NCBI GenBank assembly: GCA_008012115.1 | Contig: SSEB01000015.1 | Span: 29,157 to 93,156, forward strand | Origin: Nevskiaceae bacterium | GTDB lineage: Bacteria > Pseudomonadota > Gammaproteobacteria > Nevskiales > Nevskiaceae | DNA length: 64,000 nucleotides | Direction of reading: 5' to 3' | Shown here: positions 27,489-36,276 of the stretch, piece by piece | Layout: every line of letters starts with the position of its first letter | How positions within the stretch are numbered: position 1 is the first letter of the stretch | Position numbers and translations under genes: made by a program | Notes under the pieces: model-generated | Told to the model about the DNA's origin: nothing | Seen by the model: only the letters and a program-made list of their open reading frames with translations | Databases searched by the model: none

Positions 27489-28822
27489 TCACTCATCTGA
27501 CCGCGCCGCTATTCCACAAGCCGCCGCACTGGCCCTCCAGCCCGTCACTCTGGCTGTTCGCGGCGGCGCTGTTCATGAGCCCACTGTCCGGGGTCCGGCC
27601 GTTTCCGGAAGCCTCATACGGCGACATCCTGTTTGGCCTGTCCTGCGCCGCTGCCATCGTCGAGCGTCTCTACGAGCGGGAGATGGTCTATGTCTTCTGG
27701 GGTTACCTGCTGGCGGCGGCGCTGGTGACGGCGAGTTATGTCGCCAACCTGATCGAGCCCGAGCACATGGGCGCCTATGAGTACATGCAGTTCATCGATA
27801 TCTCCCTGAAGAATCATCTGCAGGTGGTGTTTGACCAGGCGCCGAATTTCAGGGTGATTTTCATTTCGGCGATCATTTTTCCGCAGGCATTCCTGCTGCT
27901 CCGCGCCCGCAGCTTCGATGAACTACGTACGCTGGTTTTGATCTGGACCGCAGGTGCGTGTTACGGCGCGATTTTCGCCGTGCTCAATTGCTGGGGCTGG
28001 CTCGGCGACTACGACGATCATTTCTGGACAACCATCCACCGGGCCAGTGGATTGACGGCGCACCCGAACGCCATGGCCTTGAGCACGGTGCTGGCGTTTC
28101 CAGGTCTGCTGCTGCTCTTCCTGGAGGCGCAAAACCTGGTGCTCCGCGCATCCGCAGTCCTGCTGGCGCTCGTCGCCTGGCAGGCGATTGGCTACTCCGG
28201 ATCGCGTACAGCGGTCTATACGCTGGCGTTTATGTCCGTGATCGGCTTGGGCCTCATGATCGGTGATGTCCCCCGTCATCAGCGCCTGCGCCTGGCCGCT
28301 GGCGTTGCTCTGGTGCTCCTCATCGGCGTGCTGGCGAGATACTGGAGCGGACCCAGCGCCGAGTACAGCGCAATCTGGCGGCTGGAGAACGGCTCCGCTA
28401 CATCCGATACCCTGCGTGCGACCAATCAGGAAATCGCCAAGGCCGGCTTTCTGAATGCGCCAGTCTTCGGCCAGGGCTATCAGTGGCTGCGCGTGGCCCA
28501 CAACATGTACCTGCAGATGCTGCATTCCGCAGGCCTGGTGGGATTTCTGGGGTTCATCCTGGCCATGGGCTTCCCGCTTTACATGACCTGGCGCACCCGT
28601 GAGGAGCACCAGGCGCCGGAGCGTCGCCGCTTCCGTAATTGTCTGCTCGTCGGGGCGTTGGGTGTGCTGGTCTGGGGCTGGGCGCAGCCGAATATCAATG
28701 CACTGAATCCAACGATTCCTTTCGGGCTGCTGCTCTATCTCGGTGCCATGACGGTCGCAAACGGCCGCGTCACGGTGCCGAATGCCGAGCCGCTGGAGCC
28801 CGCTGCATCCCTCCGGGCATGA
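27485..28822 (+). CDS. O-antigen ligase/polymerase-like membrane protein (second of tandem pair)
   Basis: A 445-aa protein with the same topology and motifs as its upstream neighbour but normal high-GC codon use. TTG start at 27485 overlaps the previous stop by 4 nt (TTGA). The central AIGYSGSRTAVYTL and the late HNMYLQMLHSAGLVGFLGF follow the Wzy_C/O-antigen ligase pattern (conserved Arg in SGSRT, conserved His in the large periplasmic loop HN). Two such copies side by side are unusual in one locus. They may be alternative polymerases or a polymerase and a ligase. Confidence 0.82.
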   Translation: MITHLTAPLFHKPPHWPSSPSLWLFAAALFMSPLSGVRPFPEASYGDILFGLSCAAAIVERLYEREMVYVFWGYLLAAALVTASYVANLIEPEHMGAYEYMQFIDISLKNHLQVVFDQAPNFRVIFISAIIFPQAFLLLRARSFDELRTLVLIWTAGACYGAIFAVLNCWGWLGDYDDHFWTTIHRASGLTAHPNAMALSTVLAFPGLLLLFLEAQNLVLRASAVLLALVAWQAIGYSGSRTAVYTLAFMSVIGLGLMIGDVPRHQRLRLAAGVALVLLIGVLARYWSGPSAEYSAIWRLENGSATSDTLRATNQEIAKAGFLNAPVFGQGYQWLRVAHNMYLQMLHSAGLVGFLGFILAMGFPLYMTWRTREEHQAPERRRFRNCLLVGALGVLVWGWAQPNINALNPTIPFGLLLYLGAMTVANGRVTVPNAEPLEPAASLRA

Positions 28823-30063
28823 AAGCCAGCCTTCCCGAGGGGTTCTCCCTGGTGGTGCTGAACGACACCTGCGAGGTCGACGGCGGCGCCGCCCGTATCG
28901 CCGTCGAAGACGCCCGCCAGATGGCGGCCCGTGGTCATCGTGTCATTTTCCTTTCCGCTTGCGGCACGCCGCCTGAGGACGGCGGCGGCATCACATGGCT
29001 GTCGCTGGGGCAGCGCAATATCCTGCAGGAGCCGCGCCGGTGGTTGGCGATGTCGCGTGGCTTGTGGAATTTCCAGGCGGCCAGCGCGCTGAAGCGGGTT
29101 CTGCGTGGCTTGCCATCCGGGGCGACCGTGGTCCACCTGCACAGCTGGTCCAAGGCGCTTTCCGGCAGCGTGCTGCCGGCGGCACGCGCCTGTGGCGTGC
29201 CGGTCGTGGTCACGTTGCACGACTATTTTGCGGTTTGCCCCAATGGTGGGCTCTACGATTACCCGACCCAGCAGGCCTGTCGGCTCGAACCCATGTCTCG
29301 CCGCTGTGTGCAGCGTCAATGCGATTCGCGGACCTATGCGCACAAGCTGTGGCGGGTGCTGCGCCAGTGGATCTGGCGATATGCCGCCGGCCTTCCAGCC
29401 CGATTCCGCCTGGCCGTGGCGGTGTCAGCTTTTTCGCAACACAAATTGAGCCCTTGGCTACATATTCCGACAGTGAGATTGGTTGAAAATCTCCCGGAAG
29501 CTCAACGTCAGCCATTTGTTGTGGAAGGCGAGCGGCGTTTCGGTGCGGTGTACGCCGGAAGGGTGGCTGCGGAGAAGGGCGTCGAACTTTACCTGCAGGC
29601 CTGCCGGCTCGCAGGCACGCAGGGACAAGTCTGGGGTGATGGGCCAGTACTGGCAGAGCTGAAGGCGCGATGGTCGGAAGCGGTTTTTTCCGGCTGGTTG
29701 AAAACGGCCGAAATGCAGCAACGCCTGCGACAAGCATTGGTTTTGGTCGTTCCGTCGCTCTGGTACGAAACCTACGGCATGGTGGTCACGGAAGCCGCAG
29801 CCGCAGGCGTTGCAGTGATCGTGGCCGATCACGGGGCTGCCGCCGATCTGGTGGAAGATGGAGTGACCGGCCTGCTTTTCCGGGCAGGGGACGCCGCCGA
29901 TCTTGCGGAAAAGATGCGGTACCTTAGTGAAAACAGAGCGGTTGCAATAAAAATGGGACAGGCGGCATATGAGCGTTTTTGGGCCGACTACGGTTTACGG
30001 CGTGAGCAGCGCATGGCTGCGCTGACCGCGGTTTACGTCGAGAGCCTGGATCGTTCGGAATGA
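28819..30063 (+). CDS. Glycosyltransferase family 4
   Basis: A 414-aa GT4 enzyme. NDTCEVDGGAARIAVEDARQMAARGH is the GT4 N-terminus; TLHDYFAVCPNGGLYD is the segment usual for GT4 enzymes with a Cys-rich insert (C-x-LEPMSRRCVQRQC). The C-terminal domain has GAVYAGRVAAEKGVELYLQA and VPSLWYETYGMVVTEAAAAGVAVI. The ATG overlaps the previous stop by 4 nt. The longer upstream frame shadows the ligase-like gene and is rejected. Confidence 0.9.
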   Translation: MKASLPEGFSLVVLNDTCEVDGGAARIAVEDARQMAARGHRVIFLSACGTPPEDGGGITWLSLGQRNILQEPRRWLAMSRGLWNFQAASALKRVLRGLPSGATVVHLHSWSKALSGSVLPAARACGVPVVVTLHDYFAVCPNGGLYDYPTQQACRLEPMSRRCVQRQCDSRTYAHKLWRVLRQWIWRYAAGLPARFRLAVAVSAFSQHKLSPWLHIPTVRLVENLPEAQRQPFVVEGERRFGAVYAGRVAAEKGVELYLQACRLAGTQGQVWGDGPVLAELKARWSEAVFSGWLKTAEMQQRLRQALVLVVPSLWYETYGMVVTEAAAAGVAVIVADHGAAADLVEDGVTGLLFRAGDAADLAEKMRYLSENRAVAIKMGQAAYERFWADYGLRREQRMAALTAVYVESLDRSE

Positions 30064-31490
30064 ATCGTCGTTTTATTCCGGACCTGTTGATGGTGCTAGC
30101 CCGCCTGAGGCCGCTGGTTGACGTTTTGCTGACGGGCGTGGCGGCGGTACTGGCCGCGGAGACGCTCGCCGTGCTGCGCGACGAGCCCTTCCTGACCTAC
30201 CTGCGGATGCCGTTCCACCAGGTTGTGGTGGTGCTGGCAGCGTGCCTGATTCCCCTGACGCTGAGCCAGTACGGGGCGTACCGCAGCCAGCGTGACGTGC
30301 CCCCCACGATGGAGTTGCTGCGCCTGTGGTCGGCTCTGGGCTTAGTCGTCGCGCTGTTGGTGCTGCTTTCGGCCATCAGCAAGACCACCAACCAGGTTTC
30401 CCGCCTCTGGTCAGGCCTTTGGCTGATGTACATGGTCGTCATGCTCACTGCTGTGCGCCTGACGGCCAGAGCCACTTTGCAGAAGCTGCGCCAGTGGGGT
30501 TACGACCCCCGGACCATCCTGCTGGTTGGCAATGGCGAGGTGGCCGCGAGGGTGGTGGCGCAATTGACGGTCGGCAATATCGCCGGATATCGGTTGATTG
30601 GCTATCTGGCCGAGAGCGCGTCGACTTTGCCTGAATTCGGCGGCTTGTCTTATCTCGGTCGGGCGGTCGATGCACGCCAGCTTTGTGTGAAACGGCGGCT
30701 GGCCGTGGATCAGGTCTGGATCGCCGTTTCCGAGAACAACCTTCAAGAACTGCGCAACAGCATCGCGGCGGTTTCCGAACTGCCCTATGAGTTGCGTGTG
30801 GTGCCCGATGGCGTGGTGGCGACGTTATGCGAAATGCCGGTGAGCACCGCTGCCGGGATGCTGACGGTGGAGCTCACAACCTCGCCGACTTCTGCCGTTG
30901 ATCGTCTTGCGAAGGCGCTGGAGGATCGCGTGCTGGCCTTGATCATGATCGTGCTGCTGGCGCCGGTGATGCTGTTGCTGGCCCTGCTCGTCAGGCTGGA
31001 TAGCCCCGGGGCGGTCCTTTTCAGGCAAAAGCGCCATGGTTGGAATGGCGAGGAGATCACGGTTCTCAAGTTCCGCACTATGTACGTGCACGCAGAGGCG
31101 CCCGGCGTGGTGACCCAGGCGCGCAAGGACGATCAGCGGGTCACGCCCCTGGGTCGCTGGCTGCGGCGGACCAGTCTTGACGAGTTGCCCCAGTTATTCA
31201 ATGTGTTGGCAGGCACCATGTCGCTGGTCGGGCCGCGCCCGCACGCGCTGGAGCACAACGAGCTGTACGCCAATGTCATTCGCAACTACATGCATCGGCA
31301 CCGTGTTCGCCCCGGCATGACCGGCTGGGCCCAGGTCAATGGTTGTCGAGGTGAGACCGATACCCCAGAAAAGATGCAACGAAGGGTCGAATATGATCTT
31401 TACTACATTGAAAATTGGTCTATTGGCTTTGATCTTGTCATACTGGCACTAACGCTTGTGCGCGGCTTGACTTCGCCGCAGGCGTATTGA
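30060..31490 (+). CDS. Undecaprenyl-phosphate glycosylphosphotransferase (WcaJ/GumD type)
   Basis: A 476-aa initiating enzyme that puts the first sugar-1-phosphate on undecaprenyl phosphate. Four or five N-terminal hydrophobic helices are followed by a Rossmann-like domain (TILLVGNGEVAARVVAQL). The C-terminal catalytic domain contains VLFRQKRHGWNGEEITVLKFRTM, RRTSLDELPQLFNVLAGTMSLVGPRPHA and RPGMTGWAQVNGCRGETDTPEKM. These are the full polyprenyl glycosylphosphotransferase signatures. ATGA overlap with the preceding gene. Confidence 0.95.
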   Translation: MNRRFIPDLLMVLARLRPLVDVLLTGVAAVLAAETLAVLRDEPFLTYLRMPFHQVVVVLAACLIPLTLSQYGAYRSQRDVPPTMELLRLWSALGLVVALLVLLSAISKTTNQVSRLWSGLWLMYMVVMLTAVRLTARATLQKLRQWGYDPRTILLVGNGEVAARVVAQLTVGNIAGYRLIGYLAESASTLPEFGGLSYLGRAVDARQLCVKRRLAVDQVWIAVSENNLQELRNSIAAVSELPYELRVVPDGVVATLCEMPVSTAAGMLTVELTTSPTSAVDRLAKALEDRVLALIMIVLLAPVMLLLALLVRLDSPGAVLFRQKRHGWNGEEITVLKFRTMYVHAEAPGVVTQARKDDQRVTPLGRWLRRTSLDELPQLFNVLAGTMSLVGPRPHALEHNELYANVIRNYMHRHRVRPGMTGWAQVNGCRGETDTPEKMQRRVEYDLYYIENWSIGFDLVILALTLVRGLTSPQAY

Positions 31491-31526
31491 TGCCCGCGAA
31501 GGGTTAGCTGGCAGGGACTCTTAATA

Positions 31527-32780
31527 ATGCAAAGAAAATTGCTCATAACAGGGATGTTGTTGATGTCCGGCGCCGTATGGGCGGCTTCGGACGAACCCGT
31601 TCAACCCACGACATCGGCGATCCCAGCTTCAGATGGACGTGCGCCGAACGATGCCATCGGTATCAAGTTGGGGCCTGGATTGCGAGCGTCCGCTTCGGTG
31701 GGGCTGGAGTCCATCTACAACAGCAACTTTTTTCTGCAGGAAAGCGATCCGAAATCCTCCTTTGGGTTTATTTTGACGCCCAATGTCGTGCTGAAGCGAA
31801 AAGCAAAGAAATGGACCTATGAATTGGGCGCGGCTCTGGAGACCGCCAAGTACACCGGGATTGAACAGGGTCCTTCGACTTATCTGGATACGAAATTCAA
31901 CGGCAATTTTTACTGGGATGCCGAGACGCGGCACCATATTTCCGGCGACTTCTATTCAAAATACGGCCACGATCCGTTCGGATCGTTCCGTACGGAAAAC
32001 GGGTTCAACGTGGCACAGGGGCTCGACAAGTGGTGGGAGAGTTCGGGGCACCTGCGTTATCGTTTCGGTGCCCATGGCGCCTTGATCAATCTGGAAAGTG
32101 AACTGGGGCTTCTGGGGCGCCGTTACGCCACCAATCGCGATCAGACCAAAATCCTGGACTATCGCCAGTGGACGGCGCGTGAAACGGCGTTTTTCAACGT
32201 CAGTTCCAAGACCGCATTGCTGGCTGAGGTCTTTCATCTCAATAACGGTTACTACACCGAGATTCCGAATTTTCCGGGACGCGACTCGCAGGAAAATCAC
32301 TATCGGGTGGGTTTCCACTGGCTCGCCACTGGCACAACCTCCGGCGACGTCAGGGTCGGCAAGTACCGGCGCGAATACGACAACCCGCTGGTTCCTCGTG
32401 TGAGCGCGACGGACTGGGCGGCCAGCCTGTCGTGGGCCCCCCTGGTGTATTCCGTGCTCACCTTCCAGAGCGGTGTCGAGTCACAGCGCAGCTATCTGCC
32501 CGGTGTACCTTTGATCGAAAATCGTTTTGAAACGGTCGACTGGACGCACGAGTGGAGCTATCGCCTGCGTACGCGCCTGGCGTACTCCCATATCAATTCC
32601 GAGTTTATCGGTTCGTCGCGTCTGGACACGATTGATACCGTGGGCGCCGAAACCAACTACCTTTCCTCGCTGCGCTGGATGTGGCTGGGCGGTGTTTCCT
32701 ATTCTCATCGGAACTCGAATCAGACGGGTCGCGACTACGACGACACTCTGGTTTACCTGGGTGTGCGCTACACGCGTTGA
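31527..32780 (+). CDS. Outer-membrane beta-barrel protein of the exopolysaccharide locus
   Basis: A 417-aa protein with a signal peptide (MQRKLLITGMLLMSGAVWAA) and alternating aromatic/polar strands throughout. It ends in LVYLGVRYTR rather than a terminal Phe. The composition and place between the initiating transferase and Wza-like export protein match the BBP2_2/EpsL-VpsM family of outer-membrane proteins in exopolysaccharide loci. It may form the secretion channel or an accessory barrel. It starts 36 nt after the previous stop. Confidence 0.75.
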   Translation: MQRKLLITGMLLMSGAVWAASDEPVQPTTSAIPASDGRAPNDAIGIKLGPGLRASASVGLESIYNSNFFLQESDPKSSFGFILTPNVVLKRKAKKWTYELGAALETAKYTGIEQGPSTYLDTKFNGNFYWDAETRHHISGDFYSKYGHDPFGSFRTENGFNVAQGLDKWWESSGHLRYRFGAHGALINLESELGLLGRRYATNRDQTKILDYRQWTARETAFFNVSSKTALLAEVFHLNNGYYTEIPNFPGRDSQENHYRVGFHWLATGTTSGDVRVGKYRREYDNPLVPRVSATDWAASLSWAPLVYSVLTFQSGVESQRSYLPGVPLIENRFETVDWTHEWSYRLRTRLAYSHINSEFIGSSRLDTIDTVGAETNYLSSLRWMWLGGVSYSHRNSNQTGRDYDDTLVYLGVRYTR

Positions 32781-32816
32781 TCCGCTTTCCCAAGATTCGC
32801 ACGGTGTGATTTCCCA

Positions 32817-33365
32817 ATGTTGAATTTCCGTTTTCTCGCGGTCCTGTGTCTGTTCCTGACGGGACTTCCAATAGCTGAGGCGGCATCTGGCGCCGCAAGC
32901 ACCGTTCAGGACTATCGACTAGGCGTGGGCGATACGGTGCGTGTCGAGGTGCGGGACGAGCCCGACCTCACAATCGAAGTGCAGATCCAGGCGGATGGCA
33001 GCATCCGTTATCCCTTCCTGGGCAGCATCATTGCCAAGGGCAAAACCGTCGGCCGTCTGCAGCAGGACATTTCCAGCGGCCTGCGGGCGGGCTACCTGGT
33101 CAATCCCGATGTGCGGGTTCGCGTCGTGGCGTATCGCCCCTTTTACGTGACCGGGCAGGTCGTGCGCCCTGGCGGATATCCCTACCTGGCAGGCCTGACC
33201 GTGGAGAAGGCGACGACGATTGCCGGCGGTTTCACGGATCGTGCTTCACTGCGCAGCATTTACGTGGTGCATGAAGGGCAACGGCAGGAAGACAAGCGGA
33301 AGGTCTCGCTCGATACGCTGGTTTCCCCGGGTGACACGATCATTGTTGAGGAGAGCTTTTTTTGA
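32817..33365 (+). CDS. Polysaccharide export protein (Wza-like, short)
   Basis: A 182-aa periplasmic/outer-membrane protein with signal peptide MLNFRFLAVLCLFLTGLPIAEA. The Poly_export domain is YRLGVGDTVRVEVRDEPDLTIEVQIQADGSIRYPFLG, followed by one SLBB-like domain (PFYVTGQVVRPGGYPYLAGLTVEKATTIAGG). It is shorter than Wza, with only one SLBB repeat and no C-terminal transmembrane helix, like EpsE/GumB-type periplasmic adaptors. It would pair with the beta-barrel encoded before it. Its stop overlaps the TTG of the next gene. Confidence 0.9.
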   Translation: MLNFRFLAVLCLFLTGLPIAEAASGAASTVQDYRLGVGDTVRVEVRDEPDLTIEVQIQADGSIRYPFLGSIIAKGKTVGRLQQDISSGLRAGYLVNPDVRVRVVAYRPFYVTGQVVRPGGYPYLAGLTVEKATTIAGGFTDRASLRSIYVVHEGQRQEDKRKVSLDTLVSPGDTIIVEESFF

Positions 33366-35575
33366 ACAACACGCCGACGACGCCTGCGGAGATAGAGCGC
33401 AGCGCGGCTGCATCGCTTCCTGTCGAACAATTTGTTGACATCAAAAGCCTGATCGGTGCGCTCTTCCAGCATCGTTGGGGTATTGTCAGCCTTACGATCA
33501 TCACGATTCTTCTGGCGGGACTTTGGGTTTTCGCCACGTCGCCGATCTATCGCGCGACGGTGACGCTGCAGATCGAGAACCGCTCCAACCGTCCCGTGCA
33601 GGAAGTGCGTGATGTCTACGATCCGGGTTACGGGTCGTTCGAGTATGTCGGCACGCAATACGGTGTACTGGAAGCGCGTGAACTGGCGCGGCGCGTGGTT
33701 CGAAAGCTGAATCTGATCAACAACCCCGACTTCGACCTGAAGGATGCCGACGGCCCTCTGCAGGCCCTCTCAAATATTAACTGGCAGAGCTTTCTGCCAT
33801 TCCTGCCTGCAAGCGATGAGCCGAAAAAGACCGCCGCGGAAATCGAGGCGCAAAAGATCGAGAAAGCGGTCGATGTCTTCAGTGAGCGACTCACCGTCGA
33901 GCCCACCTTTGGTACCAACTTGGTGAAGGTCCACTATGACGCCAAGAAGCCGGAGCTGGCCGCGCAGGTTGCAAACACGCTCGCCGAGGTTTTTATCGAG
34001 AGCAATCTCGAATCCCGGTTGGCGATGACGCGGACGACGACCAACTGGTTGAACGAGCGCCTCGACTCGATCCGTCAGGAGTTGAACAAATCGGAGCAGG
34101 CGCTCCAGGATTTCCGTGACAAGGAGCAGCTGGTCAATGTCGGCGGAGCCCGCGGGCTGGTCGAGCAGGAAGCCACGGACAACGCGCAGCGACTGCGCGA
34201 TGCCCAGCGGAAGAAGACAGAGCTGTCCAGTGCTTATGCCAAGGTCAAGCAGGCCGGCAATGATTTTTCCCAGCTCGAGAACATCAGTGTTCTCCTCGAT
34301 GGTGCGGCGGTTCAGACGGCCAGGGCCCGGGTTCTGGAGGAAACGCAGAAACTGAAGGCTTTGGAGTCCCGGTATGGGCCCAAGCATCCGCAGATGGCCG
34401 CTGCGCGTGCTTCTCTGGATTCTGCGACGGCGTCTTATCACAACCAATTGCTGATCGCGGCGCAAGGTGTGAAGACGGGCTATGAAGTCGCAGCCGAGAC
34501 CGAGCGCCAATTGAGCATGCAGGACGCGGGCGTACGCAATCAGATCCGCGGCCTTGATCGGAAGCAGGCGCAGCTCGACGCACTGCAGCGCGACGTTGAA
34601 ACCAATCGCGATCTGTACAACCTCTTCCTGACGCGGTTCAAGGAAACTGAGACCGCCGGCAATTACCAGGAAGTCGTCGCTCGAGTCATCGACCCGGCGG
34701 TGCCGCCGGAAAAGCCGTTCAAGCCGCAAAAGAAAAAAATCTTCCTCTGGGCGTTACTGATCGGGTTCGCTTTGGGCGTGCTGATGGCGCTGCTGCGTCA
34801 TCTTCTGAGCGATACCATTGCCTCGGCCGAGGACATGGAACTGATTACCGGGCTGCAGGTGTTTGCCGCCCTGCCCGAGTTCAAGAAAGCCCAGCGCAGT
34901 GCCATGCACATGGTGGACGAACCCAAGGACGGTTTCAGCGAAGGACTGCGCAGCGTCAGGACCGGCCTGTTGCTGGCCGACCTGTCCCAGAAGCGCAAAC
35001 GTATCGCTGTGACCTCTTCGGCGCCTCAGGAAGGCAAGACGACGATTTCCTGCAATCTGGCCATGGTGATGGGACAGACCGAGCGGGTCCTTCTGATTGA
35101 TTGCGACCTGCGCAAGGCGTCGGTGGCCAAGTCCCTGGCGCTGCCGGAGAAAGCGCTGGGCTTGACGGAATATCTCGCCGGGACGGCCTCCCTTGATCAG
35201 TGCCTCCATCGTTTCGAGGAGGGGAAGATCGACGTGCTTCCCGTGGGCCAGATTCCGCCCAACCCGGGCGAGGTGCTGGCTTCGCAGAAGTTCCACATGC
35301 TGATCGAGTCGCTGGCGGCCCAGTACGACCGCGTCATTTTCGACTCGGCGCCATGCCAGGCGGTGAGTGACACATTGCTGCTGGTGCAGCACGTCGACGC
35401 CGTGCTTTTCGCCGTCAAGGCCGAGCGCACCACGCGCAGCCTGGTGAAGAACACGGTCCGGCAATTGCGCTATGCCAGAGCGCCGCTGACCGGCGCGATC
35501 ATCAACGCCGTGGACATGAAGCGGCACGCGAAGCGTTACGGCGGCTATTACTACGACTACCGCTACTACGCGTAA
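33362..35575 (+). CDS. Polysaccharide co-polymerase / tyrosine autokinase (Wzc/GumC-like)
   Basis: A 737-aa inner-membrane protein starting at TTG (33362) in a 4-nt overlap. Wzz domain with the first membrane helix near residues 35-60, a long coiled coil (about 200-400), a GNVR-like segment before the second helix near 460, and a cytoplasmic BY-kinase. Walker A is TSSAPQEGKTTISCNLAM near residue 550, Walker A' VLLIDCDLRKASV, Walker B-like VIFDSAPC. The C-terminus is a tyrosine cluster (YGGYYYDYRYYA), the usual autophosphorylation tail. It controls chain length and export. Confidence 0.93.
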   Translation: MNNTPTTPAEIERSAAASLPVEQFVDIKSLIGALFQHRWGIVSLTIITILLAGLWVFATSPIYRATVTLQIENRSNRPVQEVRDVYDPGYGSFEYVGTQYGVLEARELARRVVRKLNLINNPDFDLKDADGPLQALSNINWQSFLPFLPASDEPKKTAAEIEAQKIEKAVDVFSERLTVEPTFGTNLVKVHYDAKKPELAAQVANTLAEVFIESNLESRLAMTRTTTNWLNERLDSIRQELNKSEQALQDFRDKEQLVNVGGARGLVEQEATDNAQRLRDAQRKKTELSSAYAKVKQAGNDFSQLENISVLLDGAAVQTARARVLEETQKLKALESRYGPKHPQMAAARASLDSATASYHNQLLIAAQGVKTGYEVAAETERQLSMQDAGVRNQIRGLDRKQAQLDALQRDVETNRDLYNLFLTRFKETETAGNYQEVVARVIDPAVPPEKPFKPQKKKIFLWALLIGFALGVLMALLRHLLSDTIASAEDMELITGLQVFAALPEFKKAQRSAMHMVDEPKDGFSEGLRSVRTGLLLADLSQKRKRIAVTSSAPQEGKTTISCNLAMVMGQTERVLLIDCDLRKASVAKSLALPEKALGLTEYLAGTASLDQCLHRFEEGKIDVLPVGQIPPNPGEVLASQKFHMLIESLAAQYDRVIFDSAPCQAVSDTLLLVQHVDAVLFAVKAERTTRSLVKNTVRQLRYARAPLTGAIINAVDMKRHAKRYGGYYYDYRYYA

Positions 35576-35607
35576 GGTCGACTGGGGAGGGGAGGTGGGG
35601 CGTGCGG

Positions 35608-36276
35608 ATGAGCCAGTCGGCTCGGTTGCTGCTGATCGTGTTGCTGGCTGCTGCGGCAGGAACCGCATTGATCGGCAACGGACGTTGGCTCATCGCGCAC
35701 GCCTATACCCGTTTTGCCGAAGATCAGGCGCGCTGGCCTGAAACCCGTGCCGCGGCGGCCAAGGCGGCCGACTATGCGATCGCTTTCCAGCCCTACAGTG
35801 CCCAGGCTTATCGCCAACGGGGGCTGAACCGTCTGCTGCTCAGGCAGCATGACGAGGCGCTTGCCGATTATCAGGCCGCGATCTCGCGCGCGCCTGCCGA
35901 CGCTTTTCTCTGGCGCGACTACGCCCTGGCGCTGCTTTATGCCGACCGCTTTGATGAGCGCCTGAAGCATGCGGTTTCGCAGGCACAGACTTGGGGACGG
36001 CGTTCGGCCCCGATCCATTTCTCCCTTGCCGTGGCCGGCCTCAAAGTTTTTGCTGATTCGGATCCTGAATTGCAGCAACTCTGGCTAAAAAGCATCCGTC
36101 TGGCCTACCAGGTGCAACCCGGCGCGCTGATGCAGGCCGCCTACACGGCGGACCAGGAAATATTGCTTTGCCAGCAGGTGATACCGGATGCCGGCCGGAA
36201 TGTGTGGTGCGCGATCGCGCGCTGGCGGCACGGACTGTGCACCTCAGCCAGCGACTGCATAGGGCCGTCACCGTGA
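35608..36276 (+). CDS. TPR-like membrane-anchored protein
   Basis: About 222 aa. An N-terminal hydrophobic helix (ARLLLIVLLAAAAGTALIG) precedes at least one clear TPR pair (AYRQRGLNRLLLRQHDEALADYQAAISRAPADAFLWRDYALALLYADR). ATG 35608 is used; GTG 35602 is an alternative. GGGAGGGGAGG lies just upstream. The C-terminus is Trp/Cys-containing and unusual. In exopolysaccharide loci such proteins assist ligase/polymerase or export complexes; here it overlaps by 4 nt with the O-antigen-ligase-like gene that follows. Confidence 0.65.
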   Translation: MSQSARLLLIVLLAAAAGTALIGNGRWLIAHAYTRFAEDQARWPETRAAAAKAADYAIAFQPYSAQAYRQRGLNRLLLRQHDEALADYQAAISRAPADAFLWRDYALALLYADRFDERLKHAVSQAQTWGRRSAPIHFSLAVAGLKVFADSDPELQQLWLKSIRLAYQVQPGALMQAAYTADQEILLCQQVIPDAGRNVWCAIARWRHGLCTSASDCIGPSP

